A DNA stretch of 64,000 nt from an uncultured Bacteroidaceae bacterium (lineage in GTDB: Bacteria > Bacteroidota > Bacteroidia > Bacteroidales > Bacteroidaceae): contig CALUJL010000002.1 of assembly GCA_944320955.1 (NCBI GenBank), positions 62,001 through 126,000 on the forward strand, given 5' to 3'. The translations under genes were made by a program, and so were the position numbers. Shown here in pieces: positions 35,057 to 42,835 of the stretch (position 1 is its first letter; every line of letters starts with the position of its first letter). The notes under the pieces are model-generated. The model was given only the letters and a program-made list of their open reading frames with translations. It did no database searches and had not been told where the DNA came from.

Positions 35057-37210
35057 TCAGTCGCGCGGTTCGGAATACTGCGGGTTGTCGTAGACGTTGT
35101 CGGGGCAGATTTCGATGTAGTCTATGCCGAGGCGTACGCCTTCCTCGTCGGTCAGCGAGCGGGCACGCATGTAGATCGAGCCGTCCTCCCGCAGGGTGAT
35201 GCGGCCGATGACGCGGCGCGAAGGATTGTGCCCGGAGAGAATTTCGCGCAGGGTGCGGGTGTCGTTGCCGTTGGCGCCGAGCATATTGTTCGTGCCCTTC
35301 ATGCGTCCGTTGATATACCATTCCTTGTCGAGCGCGCGTATCTCCTCTTCCGATTTTGTGCCGTCGGCGGCTTCGGCTTCGGTGCGGCCCATTTGGGCAA
35401 GGAAGGAGACGGTCAGGTCGATGGGGATGCCCGTGGGCTGGAGCCCGCTGAAGTCTTTTTTCTCCCAGCTGCAGTTCTCTTCGCTGCCGAGGAAGAACTG
35501 TGCGCAGCCGCGGTCGTCGGCGCTGACGTAGCCGAGGCGCACTTCCCACGTTCCGGCAGGCACGGGCGGCAGGCGGAGCACAAAGTCGTAGGGGCCGGAG
35601 AACATCATTTCGTCGCCGAGGTTGGAGTTCCAGCTGCCGATGGAGCTGTTCGTGTTGGGCGAGGTCTGGATTTGGATGGTCTCGGAGGAGATGAAGTGGA
35701 TGTTCGATGCGTACTGGTAGGGCTGTTGGGGCAGTACGATGTAGCCGGTGCTCATATACTTGTAGCGCAGGTCGTTGCTCATAATCTCAGGAAAGAAGGT
35801 GCCCGATATGTCGTGGCGGAAGCGGATTCGCTTGAAGTCGTGGCGCGGATAGTAGAGCACGTTCTGCAAATCGTGGAAGAAGCCGTTCTCTGTGGTGATG
35901 GTGCGGCTGCCGACGGCGGCTACGTAGCGCACGGGGCGGCCCCAGTCGCGGCTGGTATTGTAGATGATGTCTTCCGATTCGGGATTGGGGTTGAGGACCA
36001 CGGCTCCGTCGGGGCTGGGGTCGGTGAAGCTTTCGCCGTCGGCCGTCCAGGGATGCCCGTTGGCTCCGGCCGAAAGGTATATCTCCTGGTTGGGCGCGAG
36101 GCTCTCGTAGAATTCTTTGATGCGGTTGTATCCGTTGGCCATGGCTACGTTGTAGCGGGTGAAGTCTGCACGGTCTACCTTCATGTTGAGGAAGTGGTAG
36201 GCGACGAAGCGGTTCAGGTAGTTCTCCGGCTCGGTCCAGTTTTCGTTGATGGCTGCGCTGCGCTCGGCTTCCGTGGCATCGTTGAATTCCCGCTCATACC
36301 ACTCGAGGGCGTAAGCCTTGACGGCATCGATGGAGTCCTGCAGCGTGGCGGCTCCCTGCATCTGGGGGATGTCGCGGGAGAGCACCTCGTTCGACTCGAT
36401 GAAGCACGTGTAGAACTGTTTCTTGCCCGTGGGCACTTCGATGGTGGCGGCTGCGCCCTTGTAGGCTTCGTAGTTGCGCGTGTCGGGAATGTAGTCGGCC
36501 TCGGGCTCGGTCAGTATGCGGCCGCTCTCGGCGAGGCCTACGTAGTCCATCAGGTGGCCGAAGAGGGAATATTCGGGATAGAGGTCGAAAAAGTCTTCGA
36601 GCTTCATGTCCGACGGCTCGATCACGCGGTCCACGCCGTGAAGAACGCCGTTGTGGAGTTCCACATCACGCTGCACGATCATCGAACTGTCATTCACCAG
36701 ATACGTATCGCCCAGCGTGGTTATGTACATCATCTTGTCGTAGAGGTTGCGGTCGGGGAGCTTTTGCTGGAAGTTCTGGCTCTCGTAGATGGTGGCGTTG
36801 TTGCCGCTGCTGATGATGTGCATGCGGGTCACGAGCGTCACCACGCTGTCGGCGCTGTGCGTGCCGAGGGTTTCGTAGAGTTCGTCGAGGGAACTGCACG
36901 AGAATGCTTCCTCCAGGTATTGCTTCATGGCCTCGTTGGTGGGAGCGAACACGGTGTAGTAGCCGTAAGCGCTTAGGAGGGAGGGCACATTCAGCCCGTC
37001 GCTCTCGGCAGTCTCGTTGCTGCGGTTGAGAAACTCGTTGTAGATGCTGTAGTTCTCCTCGGTGTTCAGGTAGTCGCGCACGGTCTGTCCCGTGAAGGTG
37101 TAGTAGCTCTCGCTGGGGATGTCGTCGTTTTTGCACGAAGTGCCCAGCGCGGCCAGGCACACGATGCCTCCCAATAGTCCGGTTCGGATGCTTGATTTGA
37201 GTGGGTTCAT
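35057..37210 (-). CDS. FAS1 (fasciclin) domain lipoprotein, copy 3
   Basis: 717 residues; lipoprotein signal (GLLGGIVCLAALGTSC), then SYYTFTGQTVRDYLNTEENY as in the other copies, two FAS1 domains (GYYTVFAPTNEAMKQYLEEA, LHNGVLHGVDRVIEPSD) and the β-module (RLPPVPAGTWEVRLGYVS). It is more distant from copies 1 and 2 than these are from each other and carries a longer second half, including a DGTKSEEEIRALDKEWY insertion. It lies next to the large secreted protein (339-base gap), so the cluster may have grown from this end. A TAGATTCG at 37291-37298 on the minus strand is a weak promoter candidate. Confidence 0.85.
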   Translation of the reverse strand: MNPLKSSIRTGLLGGIVCLAALGTSCKNDDIPSESYYTFTGQTVRDYLNTEENYSIYNEFLNRSNETAESDGLNVPSLLSAYGYYTVFAPTNEAMKQYLEEAFSCSSLDELYETLGTHSADSVVTLVTRMHIISSGNNATIYESQNFQQKLPDRNLYDKMMYITTLGDTYLVNDSSMIVQRDVELHNGVLHGVDRVIEPSDMKLEDFFDLYPEYSLFGHLMDYVGLAESGRILTEPEADYIPDTRNYEAYKGAAATIEVPTGKKQFYTCFIESNEVLSRDIPQMQGAATLQDSIDAVKAYALEWYEREFNDATEAERSAAINENWTEPENYLNRFVAYHFLNMKVDRADFTRYNVAMANGYNRIKEFYESLAPNQEIYLSAGANGHPWTADGESFTDPSPDGAVVLNPNPESEDIIYNTSRDWGRPVRYVAAVGSRTITTENGFFHDLQNVLYYPRHDFKRIRFRHDISGTFFPEIMSNDLRYKYMSTGYIVLPQQPYQYASNIHFISSETIQIQTSPNTNSSIGSWNSNLGDEMMFSGPYDFVLRLPPVPAGTWEVRLGYVSADDRGCAQFFLGSEENCSWEKKDFSGLQPTGIPIDLTVSFLAQMGRTEAEAADGTKSEEEIRALDKEWYINGRMKGTNNMLGANGNDTRTLREILSGHNPSRRVIGRITLREDGSIYMRARSLTDEEGVRLGIDYIEICPDNVYDNPQYSEPRD

Positions 37211-37460
37211 ATCGGTTTTAAAAGTTTTTATGATGAGTTTTTGCGTAGAAGTTCTGCTCCGCAGGGAGTCTTCCCCTTCGGAAAACAGGGCGAATCTAGT
37301 AGTTTTTCAGGAAAAGGCGGAAACTTTTTTATCCTGAATCTGAGTAAATTCCCAATTTCTACCCGTTTTTTACCGATATGTCTACCTCCGTTATCTCTGA
37401 GTGGAGCCCCGCGGGGGATGCTTCCCTGCATTTTCGGGCGAGAAGCGGTGGAGGGGGAAG

Positions 37461-37519
37461 GAAAAGCCCTGCCGCTTTTTTCAGAAAGCGGCAGGGCTTT
37501 TCCGCAAAACATGCGGGAC
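37461..37519. repeat. 22-bp modular repeat pair with perfect hairpin
   Basis: Cores CCCTGCCG (37462-37478) and CGGCAGGG (37485-37501) are exact reverse complements with a six-base loop; a degenerate third copy follows. It is 30 bases beyond the 3' end of the large secreted protein gene and is likely its terminator. The rest of the 338-base gap holds the leader of FAS1 copy 3 and nothing else recognisable. Confidence 0.88.
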
Positions 37520-37548
37520 TTCCGTCCGGAAGCGGCGGGGCTCCCGGC

Positions 37549-40500
37549 TTATTCTACGAGGACTTTCTTCTTGCCCACGATGTAGGTGCCTTGTGCGAGG
37601 CCTTGGGTGGCCGTCTGCTGCGGCACGCCGCGGCGCACGAGCAGGCCCTTGAGGTCGTAGACGTCCACGGGGCGGCTCTCCTCGTCCTGCAGGAGTTCGG
37701 CGAGCCCGTCGGGGATGTATTCGCCCCGGTGCAGGAGTTGGATGCGGTCGGCATAGATGCGTGTGTTTTCCGCTGCGCCCACCGCGGCGGAGGTCTGCAG
37801 GCCCATGCTCAGCGTGACGTCGGTTTTCTCCTCCAGCGTAAAGGGGCACTCCATCTTCTCCCAGCAGTTTGCGCGGGAGGGGTAGAGGTATTGTTCGGCC
37901 TCGCCGTAGCTTATGCCGCAGAGGGAGCGGTTTACGTTGCCGCCCGTGGAGGTGATGGCCGAGGCGGTGCGGCGGTTTTCGTTGGGGCAGGCGTACTGCA
38001 TGAGGAAGACGAGCTTGTATTCTCCTGCGGGGAGGCTGACGGTCTGGAAAATCCGGTTCGTCCCGGTGCTCCAGGAGTTGAGGATGTTGAGGCAACGCTC
38101 CCCGCATGAATCAAAAAAAGCCGGCTCTGCCATGATGCTGGCCGAGTTCCCCACGTTGTTGGGGGAGACGCAGTACATCGTCGCGCTGTAGGGCATGGAG
38201 TAGAGCGTGCAGTATTTCGACTCGGCCTGCAGCCCGTTGCCCGCCGTCCAGCCCTCGACGGGCAGGACCTGCGGCCACTTGCCGTCGGCGGCGGCCGTGG
38301 AGTTGACGTAGCACGGGGCGTAGGTCACGCCGTTGAGGTCGAGGCTGTTTTTTATAGTGCCGTAGGTCTTGTCCTCTTCGAAGCTCGGATTGGCAATGAC
38401 CAGCGCGGTGATGTCCACAAAGTCGTCCTCCGTCTGGGGAATCTCGATGGGGGAGCAGGTGAGCGCGCCGTCCTTCGCGCTGACGAGCACGACGCTTCCG
38501 GCCGGCAGGGGCACGGTGCCTTCCGTTTTCGCCCCGTCGCGGAGGATGCAGACTTGGGCCTCCTTGTCGGCCTCGCCGGGGTTGCGGAGGTAGATGCTGC
38601 AGGAGTCGCCCGGCACTTGCTTGGCCAGCAGGCCGGAGCCCTTGACGTAGGCGCGCAGGGCGCTGCCGATGCTGTGGTTGACGTCGCAGCGGAACGTGGC
38701 CGATGCGCAGTCCTCTTCGATGGCCGTGGAGCAGGGGAAGACGGGAGCGCCTTCGGGGAAGCCGATGCCCTGCAGCGCGCACGAGCTTTCGCCCCGGAAG
38801 TTGCTCAGGAGCAGGTAGCGCGCACCGTCGGGGTCGGGGCAGATCACTCCGTTCCATCCCTCGGGCAGCGAGTCGGCCAGCGCCACGATGCCGGCGGCGA
38901 GCTGCGCGGTCTGGAGAGAGTCTACGTTGCTATAATATATAATGTGGCGGCGGTCTACGGTTTCCTCAGCCTCGAAGGGGCGGTTGCCTGCGGCATAGAG
39001 CGGGTAGAGCCGGGCCGTCTGGACGGAGTTGCTGAGGGCGCGGTCGCCGAAGGCCACCTTGTTCGCCTCGTCGGCAGTGGCAATGCCGATTTGGTTGTCG
39101 ATATTGACCCACGGGCTGCCGAATTCCGTCAGTTCCGCCCCGTCGGCCTGGACGCGGCCGCCCTGGAAATAGAGCGTGCGCTGCGGCTTGGTGAAGGGAT
39201 CGACGCTGATTGCCAGCATTCCGCCCTGCTCGCGGGTAATGGTGCCGCTGGTTTTGCCCACAACGCAGTCCAAGTAGACGAAAGCGTTGCCGGGCGTGGA
39301 GTAAAGCGCAAAGTTGTTTTCCAAAGTCTTGTCGTTGGTGAGCAGTTTGCCGTTCATCGTGTAGCTGTTGCCCATGAGGTTGTAGACACCGCTCACGAGC
39401 GGGGAGGCGTTAGTGCCTTGCCCGCTGACAGAATACCAGCCGAGGAGGTTGCCCGTATTATTGGCTTTGTAGGGAACGACTATCTTGTTGTTGTCCGGGT
39501 TGCAGGGCGCGAAGTAGCCGGTGTAGCTGCTTGTCCCCGTACTCCAGGAGAAAATGGTGAAACGCTCGGGGGTAAGGGCGCGTACTATGTTCTGCGTGGT
39601 GAAAAGCTTGGCCGCTTCGTGGCGGCGGGCGAAGTCGTCCCACGAAGAGGGCTGCAGGTCGGCCGTAGAAGCGAGCTCGTGCATGAGATAAGTCATCATC
39701 ACGCGGTGGGCTTCTACGCCCATCCGGCGCGGTCCGATGTCGCTGTTCAGGAGCCAGCTGCCGTCGGATGTCGTGGACTGGCGGGCCTTGATGTTCTTAT
39801 ATGCCAGGTTTTCGAGCATCAGCGCGTCCGCGTCGCGCAGGAAGCAGGCCAGAGTGGAGTAAGAGGTTATCTGGTCGTAGAGAAACATGCTCCAGTCGTT
39901 GCCGTTGGGCATGGCCAGTTCGCCGTCGGCCAGGGCGAGCCAGCAGAGTACGCTGTCCATTACGGCCTGGTTGTTGTGCATCAGTGCGTTCGTCTGCCAC
40001 TTCGGATTGTCGCTTCCCTGGAAGAGGAGGAGGGCGAGATGCGCCTCGCCGAGTTCCTGGATGACGACGTTCTGGTAGGAGGTGTGGAAGTAGTTGTGGT
40101 TTTGCAGGGTGTAGTCGTCGTAGAGGTTCTTGCCTTTGTAGAGATCCTGCACGGTTTGCTGGTCAAAGCCGGGGTCTATCACCGTGTTGTCCTGCGCGTC
40201 GTCTACCTGGGAGTAGCTGTTTATGGCAAACTCCCGCAACTTCTGGAACCAGCGCGGCGCCAGCGGGTCGTCGGGGTAGAGGCCGAGGGCGCAGGCCAGC
40301 ACGTCGGCTTCCCAACCGTTCTCCTCGGCTTTTGTGTCGCCTGCATATCCGGTGGGCACGTTGCGCCCCAGTTCGTAGTTGCACTCGGCCTTGATGAGCT
40401 GGTAGATGTAGTTTTTCTGCGTTTCGCTCAACTCTTCGTCGAGGAAGTAGGCCGAATAGGCCACGGACATGGCCCAAAGGCTGCTTTCCCACGTGTAATC

Positions 40501-41631
40501 CGTGGTGCTCACCGAGCCCCAGTAGGCATTGTTGGTGCAGGTTTTCAGTTTGTTGGCCTTGTGTGTGGAATAGGCGTAGACGAGTGACTTGAGGGCCATG
40601 CTCTTCACCTCGTCCCACGTCAGGCCTTCGGGCAGGAGGACTTCCTTGTCCCGTGCGTAGCGGTAGAGGAAGGCGCAGACCATGGAGAGGTCGGCGTTGG
40701 TGCGCACGCCGTCTTCGTTGTTTTGCCCGGCGCTGTTGGCGCGGAAGTAGCCGCAGGCTTCGCCCCGGCTATTGGCGGAGGGGCAGTCCTGCCAGATGTT
40801 TTTGGCATACTGCGTGAAGTTGGCCAGCATCTGCAGGAGGTCTTGCTGCATTTGGGCTTCGCCTACGAAATCGGCGGTGATGACTCCTTCGGTGGGGGAA
40901 CTGACCTGGTCTTCCGTGCCGCCGGAGATGAGGGGAGTGTCGGGCTCTTCGTAGCCTTCGGGCAGGAGGATGAGGCGGAAGTCGTCGTAGGCGATGCAGC
41001 TGCCGCCGGTGCCCCAGGTCATTTCGGCTGCGATTTCAACAGGCGCGGCTTCCGCGAGGGTGAAGCGGACGGCCTGTTCTTTCCACGGGGCGGAGGCCAT
41101 GATGCCCTCGCTGCCGGGCTGGCAGGAGAAGGTGGTGCTGCCGAGGCTCGCTCCCCCGGCGCTGATGCTGACGAAGGCGGAGGTGGCGGCGTTGTTGGCG
41201 GCATAGGCTTTTACTTGGAAGGTGAGTTTATAGTCGCCGGCGGGCAGGTTTTCGCGGGTGGTCTGCCGCAGGGAGGAGGAGGTTCCATCGCCCCATCCGT
41301 AGCGTTGGTAGAAGGCGAAGCGGCCGTCGGCCGGGGCGGTCTTGCCGAAGTTGTTGTCCGTGAAGCAGTCGGCGCTGAGGAGGAGGGAGACTCCGGGGGT
41401 GGCCGTGGTCCAACCGGCGGGGGAAATGTTCCATCCGCGCAGGCCGTCGGCCGAATTCTCTACTTTGTTTGCGGATTGGGCGGTGCATTTTCCGCTGTCT
41501 GCCTCGAAAGAGGGGTTTTCCAGATAGTCTGCCGTGATGTCGGTCTGCGCCTTCAGCCCGCTACAGCCGAGGGCGAGCAGGCAGAGGGCTGCCGTGGCGG
41601 TTTGTTTCCAGTGGGGGATAGGGGTAATCAT
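37549..41631 (-). CDS. Large secreted α/α-toroid-like glycan-active protein
   Basis: 1360 residues with signal peptide ending CSGLKAQ. Residues about 27-220 form a β-sandwich module (ENPSFEADSGKC, NLPAGDYKLTFQVKAY). Residues 260-700 are helix-rich with aromatic repeats (WESSLWAMSVAYSAYFLDE, NHNYFHTSYQNVVIQELGEA, ENGWEADVLACAL), like the α/α toroid of polysaccharide lyases and some hydrolases. A β-rich half follows (FTIFSWSTGTSSYTGYF, NLMGNSYTMNGKLL), then a second β-module (ANPSFEEDKTYG) and a sorting-tail-like end (VYDLKGLLVRRG, GTYIVGKKKVLV). The layout resembles PL8-type lyases, but the DGSFxQH motif of PL8 is missing, so no family is assigned. Own promoter at 41672-41679. Confidence 0.6.
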   Translation of the reverse strand: MITPIPHWKQTATAALCLLALGCSGLKAQTDITADYLENPSFEADSGKCTAQSANKVENSADGLRGWNISPAGWTTATPGVSLLLSADCFTDNNFGKTAPADGRFAFYQRYGWGDGTSSSLRQTTRENLPAGDYKLTFQVKAYAANNAATSAFVSISAGGASLGSTTFSCQPGSEGIMASAPWKEQAVRFTLAEAAPVEIAAEMTWGTGGSCIAYDDFRLILLPEGYEEPDTPLISGGTEDQVSSPTEGVITADFVGEAQMQQDLLQMLANFTQYAKNIWQDCPSANSRGEACGYFRANSAGQNNEDGVRTNADLSMVCAFLYRYARDKEVLLPEGLTWDEVKSMALKSLVYAYSTHKANKLKTCTNNAYWGSVSTTDYTWESSLWAMSVAYSAYFLDEELSETQKNYIYQLIKAECNYELGRNVPTGYAGDTKAEENGWEADVLACALGLYPDDPLAPRWFQKLREFAINSYSQVDDAQDNTVIDPGFDQQTVQDLYKGKNLYDDYTLQNHNYFHTSYQNVVIQELGEAHLALLLFQGSDNPKWQTNALMHNNQAVMDSVLCWLALADGELAMPNGNDWSMFLYDQITSYSTLACFLRDADALMLENLAYKNIKARQSTTSDGSWLLNSDIGPRRMGVEAHRVMMTYLMHELASTADLQPSSWDDFARRHEAAKLFTTQNIVRALTPERFTIFSWSTGTSSYTGYFAPCNPDNNKIVVPYKANNTGNLLGWYSVSGQGTNASPLVSGVYNLMGNSYTMNGKLLTNDKTLENNFALYSTPGNAFVYLDCVVGKTSGTITREQGGMLAISVDPFTKPQRTLYFQGGRVQADGAELTEFGSPWVNIDNQIGIATADEANKVAFGDRALSNSVQTARLYPLYAAGNRPFEAEETVDRRHIIYYSNVDSLQTAQLAAGIVALADSLPEGWNGVICPDPDGARYLLLSNFRGESSCALQGIGFPEGAPVFPCSTAIEEDCASATFRCDVNHSIGSALRAYVKGSGLLAKQVPGDSCSIYLRNPGEADKEAQVCILRDGAKTEGTVPLPAGSVVLVSAKDGALTCSPIEIPQTEDDFVDITALVIANPSFEEDKTYGTIKNSLDLNGVTYAPCYVNSTAAADGKWPQVLPVEGWTAGNGLQAESKYCTLYSMPYSATMYCVSPNNVGNSASIMAEPAFFDSCGERCLNILNSWSTGTNRIFQTVSLPAGEYKLVFLMQYACPNENRRTASAITSTGGNVNRSLCGISYGEAEQYLYPSRANCWEKMECPFTLEEKTDVTLSMGLQTSAAVGAAENTRIYADRIQLLHRGEYIPDGLAELLQDEESRPVDVYDLKGLLVRRGVPQQTATQGLAQGTYIVGKKKVLVE

Positions 41632-41671
41632 GGAAGAAGTTTTTGGATAAGGTATTTGATTTCTTAGTGGG

Positions 41672-41679
41672 CAAATATA
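41672..41679 (-). promoter_or_regulatory. -7 promoter element of the large secreted protein
   Basis: Minus-strand TATATTTG, exact TAnnTTTG, 41 bases before the ATG at 41631. Confidence 0.55.
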
Positions 41680-41710
41680 CGATAAAAATGGGGAACATGC
41701 AGCGGGTCGG

Positions 41711-41777
41711 GGAAAAAGTGGCGGGACTTTCCGGAAAAAGTGCTGCCGCGGTTTGCAAAAAGCGCAGGCACTTTTGG
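41711..41777. repeat. 22-bp modular repeat array, 3 units
   Basis: Cores TGGCGGGA, TGCTGCCG and CGCAGGCA, 45 bases from the stop of the HhH gene. The units are not mutually complementary. Confidence 0.8.
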
Positions 41778-41821
41778 CTTTCGGCCTTTGGACTTTCCCC
41801 CCGGGGCTGCGGCGGGAGGGT

Positions 41822-42817
41822 TCAGAAGCTGAGGTAGGGCTGGAGACGGCGGAGGTCGTCTTCGGTAAACTCTTCGTAGATGAGGAGCTGGCGTAGGGAG
41901 CGGATGGGGCCGCGCTTGCGGCGGTGTTCGAGGATGGTGCGGCACTGCCGGTAGTTGAGGTAGGGGTGGCGGAGGAGTTCTTCCAGCGTGGCGCTGTTGA
42001 GGGGCAGGGTCTTCCGGGGCGGGGCGGCTACGTAGAAGCTGCGTTGCAGCGAGTCGGGCATGTTGGGGAGCTCGGCCAGCTGGGCGGGGCTGCTGTAGCC
42101 TCCGAGGCGTTCGCGGTAGTCTACGATGCGGCGTGCGCGCCAACTGCCGATGCCGCGTATGCGTTTGAGTTGCGCGGTGTCGGCCTGGTTGAGGTCGATG
42201 CGGGTGCCGGCGGGATATTTGGCGGCGGCATGGGTGAAGCGGTGTGCTGTCTCTGCTGCCGGAGGCGGTGCCGGAGTGGTGGGGGTGCGGGGTTTGCGCG
42301 GGGGCAGGGCGTAGTCGTCCAGGAGCAGGCAGGGGCCGAGGCGGCGGGCGTCTTCGGCTTTCATGCCGTAGATGGCGGCAAACTTCTCCGGTGTGCGGAT
42401 GACGCCGCCCGCGGCGCGGTAGCGGAGCAGGTTGCGCACTACGTAGGGCGGCAGGCCGAGGCGGCGCAGGGTGAGGGAATCGGCGCGGTTGGGGTCGAAA
42501 GCGAAGGTCTCGGGGGCGTTTGCGGCCCACTGCGGGCGGGTTCTGCCGCTTCGTACGGGAGAAGAGGGGGCGCGCGGGGATTCTCCTGCTGCCTCAAGCA
42601 GGAAGCCGCGGCTCCCGTAGAGGCTGTCTACGAGGGCTGCGGCTTCGCTTTCGGCTGTGGTTTCGCGCTGTTCGGTGCAACGGCGCAGCAGCGGGACTGC
42701 CGGAAGGAGCAGGCAGAGCAGCACGAGGATGGCCAGGCGCTGGCTCCGTCCGAAGTAGAGGAGGTCTTTCAGTCTGGAGCGCTCCTCGTGTGGATAGTCG
42801 GGCTGCGGCTTCTGCAT
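41822..42817 (-). CDS. Helix-hairpin-helix domain protein with N-terminal membrane anchor
   Basis: 331 residues: one membrane segment (LAILVLLCLLLPAVPLL) at about residues 27-43, then a Pro/Ala/Arg-rich linker and three to four helix-hairpin-helix motifs (LGLPPYVVRNLLRYRAAGG, IRGIGSWRARRIVDYRERLG, LLRHPYLNYRQCRTILEHR). This is the ComEA-like type common in Bacteroidetes, thought to bind DNA outside the inner membrane, perhaps during uptake; not proven. It follows the S46 peptidase after 18 bases on the same strand. Confidence 0.85.
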   Translation of the reverse strand: MQKPQPDYPHEERSRLKDLLYFGRSQRLAILVLLCLLLPAVPLLRRCTEQRETTAESEAAALVDSLYGSRGFLLEAAGESPRAPSSPVRSGRTRPQWAANAPETFAFDPNRADSLTLRRLGLPPYVVRNLLRYRAAGGVIRTPEKFAAIYGMKAEDARRLGPCLLLDDYALPPRKPRTPTTPAPPPAAETAHRFTHAAAKYPAGTRIDLNQADTAQLKRIRGIGSWRARRIVDYRERLGGYSSPAQLAELPNMPDSLQRSFYVAAPPRKTLPLNSATLEELLRHPYLNYRQCRTILEHRRKRGPIRSLRQLLIYEEFTEDDLRRLQPYLSF

Positions 42818-42835
42818 GGTTGCGCGGGGGGATGG

